Below, one piece after another: positions 1-13,000 of a DNA stretch of 64,000 bases. Positions within the stretch are counted from its first letter, which is position 1. Every line of letters begins with the position of its first letter. Both the position numbers and the translations under genes were made by a program. The DNA is from Telmatactis stephensoni (Eukaryota; Cnidaria; Anthozoa; Actiniaria; Isophelliidae): the NCBI GenBank assembly GCA_029948255.1, contig JALIZF010001005.1, forward strand, positions 58,279-122,278. Reading direction: 5' to 3'. The notes below the pieces were generated by a model. It was not told the origin of the DNA. It was given only the letters and a program-made list of their open reading frames with translations, and did not search any database.

Positions 1-144
1 AGACACACAGACAGCAGGTCATGTAATCCACTCTGCCATCTTCCTGTATACGTGACACTTAAGCTATTGCTGTACAATATTTTATTTTGGACTATTACTG
101 TAATGAATACATGTCTTGATCAGTTGCTTGCTAATTGCTCCTAC

Positions 145-207
145 AACACATAGTTATTGTACATATTAACCATGTAACACATAGTTATTGTACATATTAA
201 CCATGTA
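145..207. repeat. 31-bp tandem duplication
   Basis: Two copies of a 31-bp unit beginning ACACATAGTTATTG lie head to tail in an AT-rich stretch downstream (minus-strand sense) of the last visible tectonic exon. It is probably intronic. No coding potential was found in it, and the tectonic exon expected next was not recognised in bases 1-256. Confidence 0.7.
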
Positions 208-256
208 CAATATAAGTACAATGCCTTTGGTATACTCGCTGATCCAATATATGTAC

Positions 257-3200
257 CTTTGCCACTTTAAACCCTTTATAATAACTTTTTGCTGCTAAAA
301 CAGGTAGAGTGGAACACTGTGAAGGTAAGTCTGTGATAGTTCTTGTACATTCACTGCTACTATCCTCTAAATATCCTAATAAACATAAAGGAATAAATTA
401 CATAGAATATGTAATAGTCCTATAAGTAGTCTATTTCCTGACTAAAACTGACCTGCAGGGTTGTGGTCATCACATTCTTTGGTAAAAAGTGTTTTTGGTA
501 AAGAAAGGAATCCTTTTGCTCCATTTTCAAATACAAGTACTATAGGATCACCAACCTATTACAATAAAAACTTTTATTATTAATATAACCTTGTTGATAC
601 AAGCACTCTGATTGACTGAAAGCTGTGCTTTGTCAGAGAACAGTGCACAGTTCTGATGTCAGCAGCTTGTGTACACCTTTAATTTTTGTACGGAGAAAAT
701 CGAACTTTTTCCCTTTATTATTTACTTCAAAATATATTATTAATAATAAAACAAATAGAACATCTTTTACCATGCTCCGTTCATTAATACAGAACTTAGG
801 AAGCGCTGACAGCACTCAAGAAGTGTGGGGAACACTTGCCTATGGCTTGTGCTCTCCTTACACTTCTTTCATGCTCTCGTCACTTCCTGTGTGCTGTATT
901 TCTGAATGGAGCACAGAAAAAGCTGTTCTATTTGTTAATTAAGAACTATTACATGTAATTATTACATCACCAATAAGAAAATTGTATATAATATCCTGAA
1001 ACAAATGAAACACACCTTGTAAGAATTAGTTGTTGACGGTTGTGGTTGATTGAGACCTTGGTTTGTAAACAAGGTTTTAGTTGCTTGGTTTTGAAGATTG
1101 GAAAACTCTGCATCACTACTGGCTTTTCGAATGTCATTATAGTAATTACGAGAACTATCTGCAATCAAAAGAAAGAAGGTGGAATTACAGTAGCAAGCTA
1201 TTTAATTGACATATTTGCATGCAAGTTGTATCATAAACTGTTTATTAATTGAAGTACAAGTTAGGGATCAACTCCCAGGGTTATCAAAAAGTACTGTCAG
1301 TAGGTGATAAATGAACTTAAGCTTATAATAAGCCACTTCACGCTTTTGTCTACCATTTTGAATTGAGGCAAATGTGGCAAAATTTATACAATTCTGGATC
1401 ACTTTGACTTCTCCTAAGCGACTGATCATTATTTACGGTGGGGAGGGGGCTGGTGGAAATGAAGGGGGGGGGGACAAAAATTTGTGTGTACTAAAAAGGG
1501 GGGGACAAAAATTTTTAATATGTAATAGCAATAACACTGACATAATAGAGCAAACTATTTATTACAGTGACTTGAAAAAGCTAACAAGATCATAAAAAAT
1601 AAAATATATGCCATTCTAGTTTTTTCACAATCATTCAATATCATCATGTTCACTATCTTCAACTTCAATGCATTCACTACTATCTTTGACTTCACTGTAT
1701 TCACTACTGTCACCATCTTGTTGAAAGGTGGGATGATAATCTTGAATTATGGCAATTGCTTTTTCAGTTAGCATGCCCTGTTGACACAATGATTCAAGAT
1801 GTTTTGCTTGTTTAATACTTGATAAAGTTGCCAAGACTTCCAAAATCAAATCATCTTTATCAATCACTGCAGGAGCTGTTGTGTTGGATGTACCACTGCA
1901 GATTTTTTCAAGGTTTTGCAATGCTCTTTTTTTCCTTTCTTCTTTTGGTTTTTCTTTTGTTTTCTTTTTGAGCTCTTCGTTTGTTCTTATTGATATTGAT
2001 GCCTTTGAACAACACATCATGGTAAAGCTCAAGTTTGTTCTTCAGCTTTTCTTCAGCCTTTGCCACTTTTTCCTGTATTTCCAATGATTTTTTCATCATA
2101 TACTTTTGAGCACTGCTGACCATCAATTACATTTCTTCCATCTTTTGAAAAGTGTTTTTTAAAGTTTTCTCTTAAGATTTCCAAATAATGCCTTTTGAAC
2201 ATCATTTTGAAAACAAACTATTTCACAAAGGGTATTCATTATACATGTAACGATTCTATCAGATGGGACTAAAGTATAGTCATCATTGATACTGTATTTT
2301 CCAGCAGCAGCAGGATTTTTGGGGGTTAGCACATTGGTTAATTTACTATCAAAACGGGTGAGAGTACTCTGTAATTTATACTGTCGTCTGCCTTCAGTAT
2401 GGAATTTCTTGACAAATTCACTTGAAGAACAGAACTGAAACATAGATTGATAATAGCTTGGCAAAACATCATTCATAAAATTAAAACAGCTCTAGATTTA
2501 GTGGCATTTGGAATCCATCCTAGTTTCTTGTCTAGCCATGGTGGCAGTGAGCAGTGATGTTGGCTGCCTGAAAACGACCTGCCTGTAAATAATGACCAGT
2601 CCCTAACTTGTAAAAAACCTTTTTGAATCTTTGTTATGTATGCTTGTTAACATGACAAATACAAATGTATTGGAAGGCTACAACACAGGGAGCAGATGAG
2701 GGTCACTTTTCTTGTTTCCATATGCATCTATATATTTTATCTTCATCCTCGTACCATCTTGGTTTTTTATTTACCACTGTACGAATATGCTTGAGCCCAT
2801 TCCTAACAGGTCATGCTGAGTGCGCACGCAAGAGGATGAAATTTTATCAATGTGATAAAATGTGGAAAGGGATGAAACTCCAGTTTTTCATTTTCACAGC
2901 AAACCTTCAATTATTGATGCTTAAATTTTGAAAATCCATCAATATTAGGTCGAGTTATGAGACCAAATTGAAGATGGCAGAAAGTGTGAAGTAGCTTATT
3001 AGTAGATGGCTCTAACACGAAAACTTATGTTAGCCTAGGGTCTAGGCATTAAATCAAGAGCCCTTACAAACTATATATACATATAGTAAATATAGACTGT
3101 AGAACTAAGAAAAGTTGGATCACCAACAACCAAGCCACTAGCGAGTGGGATCAGAAATGATTCAGCACAATAATGACATAAGAAACTTGATAAATGGAAT

Positions 3201-3904
3201 TAGAAGGACGACATCAAGCATATCGCATATCGCATATAGTAAATATATGTACATAAATAATTTAATTACTATAAACAAGGTAAAACTACTTTTATAATGT
3301 AAAATATCAAAATACACAAATAAACATTGTATTGTATTGTTAGTATTGTATTTCAAATTAATAAACATTGCTTTAAATCATGTGTTATTTATCACTTTAA
3401 CAACTTACAATTATCTCTATAGATACAAAACAATCCTGTTCCCGTTGATTTCGTTTCAAACTGAGTGTTTTGGGTAAAGAGAAGATCACTTGACACACAC
3501 ACACTGCTATCCTGGCTGTACAAAAATAAACAAAAAGTAATTTTAACTTCAACTTCAAGAGGACAAAAAGCACAGAAACAATGAATACAAACTTGACATC
3601 GGCGTCTTTGCACTCTGTGAACGCTTCTTTATCTCCAGCAGTACAGTCAGGGTCACAACAACAGTTTATATCGCAAGAATTGCCAGTTAAATCACAAGTA
3701 CACCCTATTAAACACGACAGTATACAGTCATCTTAAATACGGCAATAAGACAAAATGAGACATCTAAGCGCATTCATATAATTTTTTACGTGTACCTTGA
3801 CTAGATGATGGCGAGAAAACTGTTCTATTACTTGAAATCGCTTCACTTTGAGCAGAAAACATTAAAATACATAAAACTCTGGACCAAAACAAAATTGCCG
3901 CCAT
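257..3904 (-). CDS. TCTN: Tectonic family protein (5' part; 3' end outside window)
   Basis: Tectonics are secreted or membrane-associated proteins of the MKS complex at the ciliary transition zone, needed for cilium gating and Hedgehog signalling in animals. Exons read on the minus strand: 3904-3796 (start codon and signal peptide MAAILFWSRVLCILMFSAQS), 3704-3593 (cysteine cluster with CDLTGNSCDINCCCDPDC, the family hallmark), 3515-3409 (ends LFCIYRDN), 1158-1016 (ends in YK), 555-453 (VGDPIVLVFENG through CDDHNPA) and 375-257 (GYLEDSSSECTR to YYKGFKVAK). The phases of the last three exons fit and rebuild the typical YKVGDPI and NPxGYLxDSSSxCTR motifs. The exons between 3409 and 1158 were not identified; that interval holds a transposon-like pseudogene. 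I cannot say which vertebrate paralogue (TCTN1, 2 or 3) is nearest. Confidence 0.88.
1631..2476 (-). pseudogene. Decayed coiled-coil ORF of probable mobile-element origin
   Basis: Three overlapping minus-strand frames together read like one broken protein. 2476-2159 contains QFCSSSEFVKKFHTEGRRQY and ends LFGNLKRKL. 2126-1908 is a basic coiled coil beginning MMVSSAQKYMMKKSLEIQEK. 2032-1631 starts basic, contains LATLSSIKQAKHLESLCQQG, and ends in an acidic serine-rich tail. Sense continues from one frame to the next across the overlaps, as expected after frameshifts. It lies in an intron of the tectonic gene, on the same strand. Basic coiled coils with an acidic tail are common in accessory ORFs of DNA transposons, but no family was recognised. 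A diverged stretch of tectonic cannot be fully excluded. Confidence 0.4.
2675..2885. repeat. Interspersed repeat, uninterrupted copy
   Basis: This ~210-bp stretch is repeated at 38025-38357. Shared blocks include CTATATATTTTATCTTCATC, GAATATGCTTGAGCCC and TGATAAAATGTGGAAAGG. The second copy contains a 134-bp palindromic insertion that is absent here, so this copy gives the empty-site sequence. It lies in a tectonic intron. No coding capacity or terminal repeats were seen. Confidence 0.8.
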
Positions 3905-4061
3905 TTTGAAAACAGGAATGCAGCATTGATTGATGGGTAATATTACACAGGAAGCCCATAATTAACCCAGAGAGCCCTGCGAAACAAGGCTTATAGCACA
4001 ACAATGTGAGAGAGCACTTTTCTGTGTCATTGCTGTTGTGTTTGCTGCTTGATTTGGCTGT
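3905..4061. promoter_or_regulatory. Compact divergent promoter between tectonic and ETHE1
   Basis: The start codons of tectonic (minus) and ETHE1 (plus) are only 157 bp apart, so both 5' UTRs and core promoters must share this interval. No TATA box is obvious in either direction. A bidirectional promoter is an inference from spacing alone. Confidence 0.6.
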
Positions 4062-7000
4062 ATGGCGTCTAGACTAATCTTTAGACAGGTGAATAGTTTT
4101 ATAGCTTTGTGATACAGAGTGATTTTGTAATCGCAAGTTCTGGCTAAACCTGCAATCAAATCGTGCTCTTGTGCACGCGTCTTGCAAAAGTAATGTGACG
4201 ATTTAGAAATGAACTGACTGTACACTGTATACCGTGCTAGCTTTAATCATTTCTCAATCACATTTCCCATACTCAAAGTCCCACAATCTATCCTGCAATT
4301 TTACTTTTCTATTCTATCCCATTTGATGCCACTTTTTTATTCTATCCCATTTGATGCCTCCCATCCTATTTCATCCCATTATCCTCATCCCTTTTACAGA
4401 CTAGATACAGGTTATTATATTTGAATTTGTTCCTGTGCATATGATAATGTAGGCTTAATTGCATTCCCTTTCTTAATCTTATTCCATCTCACTATCCTCC
4501 CTTTAATCTCTTTTATCCCATCATTTGCTGTGTCTAATTTTAGCCTATTACATTTTACAGTTTAATAAACTTATTTTGGTTAATTTCAGCTTCTTGATTT
4601 TGAGTCATTCACATACACATATCTTCTTGGATGTAGTAAGAGACGATGTGCTGTACTTATTGACCCTGTGGACACCCAGGTAATACCAATACTGTGGTAC
4701 CTCTACTAACCCTTTGGGACCTTCCCTAGTGTCTGCTATTATTAGGGTTATTAATGGTCAGTCATGTGACTTTGGGCAAGGTCTATTTGTACATGAAAAT
4801 GTAAACTTTGTAAATACTCTGTTGTTTTCTTTTAGACCAAAAGAGATGTCAGACTTATTCATGAGCTAGAACTCAAGTTGATCTATGCAAGTAAGAATTC
4901 ATTTAATTGCAATAAAAGTAATGAAGATCAGTAATGAAGTACTAATAATGAAGAGTAGTAGTATACAAAAAAATTACAGTACACTGAGTAATATTAGTTA
5001 ACGGCATGATGATCACAATTAACACAGTAACCTTGCTTAAGTAATAAAGGTTGATTAAATATAGCTGTTCCCTTTAATCAACCATTATTAATCAGCAAGG
5101 TATATAAGCATGGGTAGCAGGGGAAGCAGGCCATTGCTGAGCAGTAAGTGTACCAGACTATCACCTCGTTTTTATTCCAGTAAACACCCATGTACATGCT
5201 GATCACATAACTGGTACAGGGATTCTTAAGCAGTTAACTGGCTGTAAGAGTATGATATGTAAAGCTAGTGGTGCTATGGCAGACATCCACATTAATGATG
5301 GTGAACAAATACAGTTTGGTGATCAGGCAAGTATTCAATCATTCATTCATTTTTTTTGTTGATTCATTCATTTCAATCAATTCAGCCATCCATCCATGTA
5401 TTCATTTAAGGGTGCTGGGACATATTTCGTTACCAAAAAACGTGGTTGCTATGCTGGCTGTAAAAACAAGTGCCAGAGCTCATTGACATCTTTGATTTTA
5501 TGATATTTTGAGAACATGTCATTTTTGGAATGTCCCATTTCTTTGGGTCTTTGGGTCAAAAATTATAGATTTTAAAATTTTCCATTCCGATAATGTCATT
5601 TGATTACATCAGGTGATGATGTCATCAAACTCAAGAAATTGAGTTTATTGAGTGTATCAAATGATACTAACTAACATTACTTCTGTATTTATTAAATTAA
5701 TCTATATAATTATTTATTTATTTATCTACTTTATATTTGTATAAGGATATTTGAACTTGGACATTTATAACCACATTTGAATTATTGAGCTCACCATTTA
5801 TTTAATTATGACAGTGGTCAACTCGAAAGCATATGCTCATTTGACCACTGCACGAGTCATTAAAGTTCAAATGAGTCATGAGTCAATGAGTCAAATATGA
5901 AAAACTGTTCATATATGAAAAATTGTCAATATTTCGTATTCTAGTTGTCAGAATACAACATCTTGGGTCGTTTCACCTCACTGCACTGACCAGTATAAGC
6001 CACAATTGGGAGCTTAAGATTTTAGAATGAAGACAATGTTTTCACACTGAGTTGATTTGAATTCCTGTGCATACAGTTCAAACTTTAATATCTCATTCTT
6101 TGTATACGACCACAAATCATCACTGAAAACACGCATAGGGGTCTTTGAAACTAAAGCTCTCTGCCGAGAGAAAACAAAGACTGCGAGGACCTGAGCAAAC
6201 TACTGACATCACCACAACAGGCCCAATTAAGACTGAAGGTGCAGTTTTAGAACAGAATTTCAGACTGAATACATCTGGATGGAACCCATATAGGTGATAT
6301 AGGTCGAGTACAATACAGAATAGGACGGAATTACAGAAATCTCGCATGGTCCCTAATAAAGTCTAATAAAGAAACGGTCTGTTTAGTGAAAACGCCGACG
6401 CTTGGGCCGAAAGCCTTAATAATGAAGCTAAAAAATAGTCGGGCAAAGGTGAAACAACCCGAGGTGTTGTATTCTGAGACTAGAATACAAAATATAATTT
6501 TTCATATATGAACAATTTTTCATATTTGACTCATTGACTCATTGACTCGTGACTCATTGACTCATTTGACTCATAAAACATGCTTTCTCCCACTGCACAC
6601 AATTTTCAATAATTGACATTTTATATCTTCTCCTGTAATCATATTAACTACTCATTGTCATATAATAGTTTTCTTCTTTGTTATATAATTGTCCTTATAT
6701 TTTATGTGCAAATAAAAGAAAATTGAATTGAATTGAATTGTGATTGTTGATTACCTCATAAGTATCACTGCTTGAATCCAAATATTAGCCGACTTACAAA
6801 AATATGAAGTTTCCCTAGCAACGAACTCCAGAAATAGGTCCCAGCACCCTTAAACATTTCATCAGTTTTTGAAGTCATTCATGTCTGTTCTCTTCTTTTC
6901 TGTCTATTTGTTAATTAAAAGTGCATTTGATTGACCTTGAAGTTTGTCATGAAATTTGTATGTTCAATTGTATTCTTTTATTTATGAATTCTTTCTTTAT

Positions 7001-10000
7001 TTCATTTGTCCATCCATCCATCCATCCAGACTCTAGAGGCCCGATCAACACCAGGCCACACAAATGGTAAGAATTGAAAACTTACAAATATGTGCAACTA
7101 AAAACAATGACCCATGGCCAATAACTTTACCAATAACTACCCCCACTGTAGCACAGCTCAAGTCGAATATATATGTACATACATACATACATCAACTTTA
7201 TTTTAACACAATAAGAATTAAAGCTCAGTGCTTATGGGGTCGTGTACATCTAACTAACTACCATAAATAATGGAGACTAAATGCCCATATACAAATTCAC
7301 TGTTCTGTCACCTAAGTCAGGGTCGTGACAAGGGATGTTTTTCGTGTTTGATTCCAGATTAATTCACAAAATTTTGATCCCTGATCCCAAAGTCCCAATT
7401 ATTTTGTGTCATGAGCTTGGTCGATATTTTTTAACAAAGTTACTATTAAAATGTAATATTAAAAATGAACTGAGTTACACAATACAAAATGTCCATTGGG
7501 CAGTCAAAATTTGTACAAAATTCCTCTATGAAATCCGCATATTGAGCAATGGAATCGAAATGGAATTGTTCCATGGAATTACTGAACGGCAACCAAAAAA
7601 TTCACAAAGCTTGTTTTTCTTGACAGCACCATACAGAGGTATTTTACGTTTTGACGTACGCAACCACCCACCCTGAGAAAAATAAGTTATATGCTAATGA
7701 AAGTGTTGTAAAGGCAGAATATGATAACATTCATCTAGTTGCGAGGGTAGAACGCGAGCCGCTCATCAAAACTTGAGCTCCAGGTGATCACAACAACTCA
7801 CTCCGGCACTTTCTCTAAAAGTTTCTTGAAGAACAATTAATCCCTTCACAAAGATCAGTTTGTGCTACATGCAGAGACCGCAGAGCACTTTCAAAAGGGG
7901 GGGGCTGCAGCGGCGGATCTTTTAAAGGGGGTACACCATTTTAGAAAACACGGCGGGGGTGGAACTTCCTCAAACGCTCTTTTAAAGTAACATCACAGGG
8001 CTGTAGCAAGCCATAAAATTCCTAAAACAACCTACATTATGATTATCCTTTTTTTGATTGACAGACATGAGAATGACAAAGTTTATTTTTTTCCTCGTGA
8101 CGTCATTTACAAGATTTCTTCTGCACTTTCTGATGTGCAGAATTTTTTCCGAGCATTACCCAGCTTTTCCTCAAAAATATAATGGTCCATTGAATAAGTA
8201 GACTACCCATTCGAAAATACTTATGAAACAGGCCGTACAAGTATTGCAAGAGTTTTAAAGTGGCATAACTTATTACATGAATATGGACATCATTCAGTGA
8301 TATTGCAGGTGCTCCTTTTAAAACTGTGGTTTGTACACCAACTTCAACCAATTAATTTTTGTGGTTACTGGCTTTATGCCAGTAACACACTATGCCATGG
8401 GCTTCATGCGTGCGCGTGTAATTCGGAAATCTCCGAAGTAGAGCCGAAGTGTCAAGCCGAAAGATATGCGAAGTTCTATGGCATACGATCCCCGCCAAAA
8501 TTCATGGTTTGAATTTTCAATTCATCACTTGAATTTTATACATCAACATTTGAATTTTACATTCGAATAGAAAATTTTACAGCTGATCGAATCGGCTTAA
8601 AAATTAATATATTTTGATTTTAAAAGAATTTAGCTGGTCTCCATTTTAGCTGGTCTCCATTTCACCAGTCTCCATTTCACCAGTCTCCATTTCATATCAG
8701 GCAATTGAATTGCAAAAAATTCATTCGCTGCCAATTACGTCACGCTCCATATATGGTGGCATATATTCCATATTTGGAAGGCCAGACTATTTTCTCGGCT
8801 TTCTTTCATTCAGTGCAATGGCGTCCAGAACACGTTCTGGGCGTGTCATTAAAAAGCCAAAAAAAGGTGACTTTTTCGATATAGAAGTCGTCAATGTTCT
8901 TCAAAAAGATGAAGAAAAAGAAAGAAGATTTCAAGGAAAAAAAATGTGGGCCATCGAAGAGATTAAGGGAGAGAATTGGTCAAGAGGTCTTGGTGAAGTG
9001 GCGGGACTACGGCGAAGAGTTCAACTCGTGGGTCTCCCTCATAAAGAATCCGGAATTGGCTAGCTATCTTGAGGTAAATGTTGGCAATCCTGACAGTAGT
9101 GCAGTGGCAGAACAAGACCTGCCACCACTCAGCCAAGGAGAGGAGGAATTATGGCTCGTCAAACATGCCGTGTTTGACGAGCTCCAATTCCGCTGTACTT
9201 CCGAGAACGACGTTGGTCTTTCTCGTAGAGTACAAGTGAAAGTTCCTTTCTCAAAAAAAGCCTTTACGTCTCTTTTTGAGAAAGGAACTTTCCTTCTTGC
9301 TGAGGAGCGAAAACTTGACTTTTCTGGAACCAGAAATGTCAGGTTTTCGTGCACTACTGACGAGATTACTTCGGTATTCGGACCACAGACATTTGCGCGC
9401 CAATTCTCGGACTCGAGTACAATCTGCGAGGCCGACCCATGCTCTAAAGTATGGGTATCGTGGGGATATGAGCTGAGGATCAACTATGATCACAGCTCAT
9501 CTCCTCTCTGTACATATACTTTAGATGGACTGCAAGAACGACCATCACATTGCAGTCCAAAAGAAATCCGGTTCCCGCTAATTTCCTTCTTGGAATTAAG
9601 TTTCAAGAAAAGGCGGCGAAACATGTTGTACACCTTTGGAAAAAGAAAGATGAAATATAAAATTTCCTTCCTTCTTTTTAAATTAACTTTGGTTTATTGA
9701 CATTTTTATCGTGGTTTTATGCGACTAATACTCATATGGTCACGTTGTAATTGTTCGATCGTCAGTGGTATATGGGAGACAGCTAGCTGGCCCACACTGT
9801 AAACATTCTTTCTGATTTTCTTGATATAAAATGTGTTGTTTTAAGACAAACCAGGTAGCCAACTGTAAAACATAGAATACTTTAACTGTTTGCTAGTGTC
9901 ATTTTCTTGTTTCTTTAAGACCAGAGTAATTTTCTAATTTTCTGTTGGTGGGGTGGGGGGGTGGGGGGGGGGGAGAGGGGGGGGGGAGTGCAGGCAAAGG

Positions 10001-13000
10001 GTGGGGATTTGATCAAGAGCAAACAAAATACTTTATTTCAACAGGATATCCCAGTCAACAACTAGGCTGATGTCCATGCATGCTATTTTGTAGGATTGTA
10101 GATAGCATTCTTTAGTCTTCTTCTTCAAGTCATTCTTCTTTAAGTAATCTTCTTCTTTGTGCATTTCACAACCATTTACTTTTGAAAATTTGGTGGCTCT
10201 TAAAAGAGCCGTTGTTTTAAGTTTTCCAGACAGCCAACAGTCACTACAGACCAACATGATAAAAATAACAATGAGGATTAACAACATAAAACGATATTAA
10301 AATATGAATGCATTTACAAGCACAAATGGCAGGTAACAAAAACAAAATACAAAAATTGCAAACACAACAAACAAACTAAACAAACACAACAATAAAATAA
10401 ACAGCATTACCTATGGAGAAAAAATTAAAAAATGAGAGTTTATTCTGACAGTAATGCATTTTAGAGTGCTATCACTTACTTATTCTTGTTATATTGACGC
10501 TTTTCCCTGCAGATGTTGTTCACTCTATAAAACATGTTGCGATTTTCTTTTTCCATTATCTAGTAATAACCAAAGTATTAATAACTATTTATGGATTTCT
10601 TTAAATACTAGAAAAGTAGGAGTACATGTTGGCTTTGCTTTTAATTAAGATCTTTGTAGTGACTAAGTTCATAATTTGCTTCCTGATTAATTTATTATTG
10701 GTATAATTGGTATAACTGTATTTAGATGGACATATACCTGTATTTAGATGGATATATACCTGAACTGTGTAGTTCGATTTTTTGCCACCTTTTTGGCTTG
10801 CCTGGTGGAAGTTTTTATTCTGTATGTGGTTTTTCTTTTCCACTAATTGACAGTTAAATTGGCAGATGGTAGTATATTTCTTTAAAAATTGGGGAACATG
10901 GTATACAAGCACTAAAAAAATAAATATTAATGTATAGTACATGAAACAAGTCAGGCTCCAGGGGATCTTTGTGACCTATTTTCATATTATAAATAATGTT
11001 CTTGTAATATACATTTGTAATTAGGTGTTCATGCACAACTTCATACCTGTATTGAACTTTACATTTTCATATCTTACCATGAATGTAGGGAATAACATCC
11101 TGAAATAAGGCAAAGAGTAAGTTTTAATATTATTTTCTCTTTGTATTGCAGTGATACTTCAAGATCAGGAAACATCACAATTTTAATAACAACGGCTCTT
11201 TTCAGAGCCACACATTTATAATAAAAGGAAATGGTTATGAATGCTGAATTACTCTAAGTTCATTTATATTTAATTTTAAGATCTTTCCATACAAGTAAGT
11301 ATTTTGGTAACATGTAATTGCAAATGTATAACTGTTACAGTACAAATCCTCAAACTCATTAATAATTCATGTGGGCAAAACAAAGGAATTCACTAAATCC
11401 AGGTATGGAAACCCTGTCTTAATTAGCATAAAGTTTGGGAAACCTTTGCTTTGAATTTCTCCAAGAATAATGGTTTGAGAAGCCATATCAAACACTTGAA
11501 AGAGTGTTTCATCCTCTTTCCAAACACCAAGAACTTTTATCATGTTTGATATATTATGTACAATACTAATATATTTTTGGGTGTTCACCTCATCGAATGT
11601 GGCTTCTCTGAAATCGTTAGCCCACTTCTTGGCTTTCTCCTGGAATTGCTGGGGTTGCAAATACTCTTGTTTATCAGAGCTGACCTGGTACATTCATTGC
11701 GTAATACAAGAAAGTTGAATTCATTGACATATGATACTAAGTAAACATTATTTAGTCAAGCATTAATTATTGTATTAAATTATTATTATGCCTTTTGCAG
11801 ATTACGATCATATGCAATGTTACTGTGACCAGCCCAGAGACATTATTTTGGTATATATACTGCCAACAATTTAAGCTGTTGGCTTCTTTTTTAAACCAAA
11901 GCACTTCAGTGTATTTATTTCCCTGGTCACACAGCAGTGCAGTGATTCTAATGTTTATGTTCTGAATTAAAATAAGATACATGTACCTTAAGAGCATCAG
12001 CCAATACTTCAAAGGACCTCCAAACACACGTAAGGCGGTTTACATCGAGTACTTTTGTTGCACATGTTTGGATGGAAGACATCTACAGTATTTATGAATT
12101 AATATCAGTAAACTACCAAACAGTTGGAAACATAATTCAAGGATTTCTTATACATGATCATGTGAGACTTGAGCTTAGCCTCCTTTGCAAACATTTTATT
12201 TGGTTTACCAAATCAAAGGAACCCTTTAATTTGGCAAACCACATAAAATGTCTACAGAGAAGACAAGTTGTTTACCTGGAACTTTATTTTGTGGTGATTT
12301 AAGTACTCAGTGAGACGGGCTCTTAGAATGTCCTTTGTACCAGAAGTTGGTAATTGATACTTCTTGCATGCCAGAACAAGTTGAGCCTTTGTGAGACAGT
12401 CTATGCTGGTTTTTGACTTGTCTGACATGTTTGTAAGAAATGATGTGAGCTCTAGTTTCTTGATGACAATCCCAAGGTCATCACCTATGAAAACAAGGCT
12501 ATTATTAGAACTTATTAAATTTCTAAAAGAGCAATGTGTGAAGATAGTACAACTTTCTGGGTCCATATCTGCAGGGCATTTTGGAGGACCTCCCGTACTT
12601 TTTCATAAAGAAAGGGTTATATATATATAATAGATACTAAAGAATACATCACTGTATTTACAATCAAGAGAAGACCATTTTGTTGTTGTTTTCCCACTGT
12701 CATCCTGGGTGTCGTAAAATGTGAATCCTTTAATGCCTATCAAAAAAAAATCATTTCAATCAAACAATAATTTGCATATCACTTGTACAAAGAAAGCACA
12801 GTAAGTAAGCTAATTACGCTTTTAATGGTTTCATTTGACTTATACTTCAATGCAAATGATAATATTCATAAAAAGATATAGCACTGCTGGTCATAAAAAT
12901 ATCACTGAATATTAGATGAGTGTTGTGGATACTTTTATGTATAGTATAAAGAACAAGAGAAAGTGTTTTATCAGATTTAAAGATCTTAATACTGATAAAA

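Noticed and set aside
9064..9493. Minus-strand ORFs opposite the chromodomain remnant
   Set aside because: Mirror effect of the hairpin-rich sequence; no family motif and no splice signals.
12501..12620. Extra exon (REVLQNALQ) in the RAG-like gene
   Set aside because: Exon 12736-12653 ends one base into a codon and joins 12484 directly in phase (A/GT), so this block is best treated as intron.
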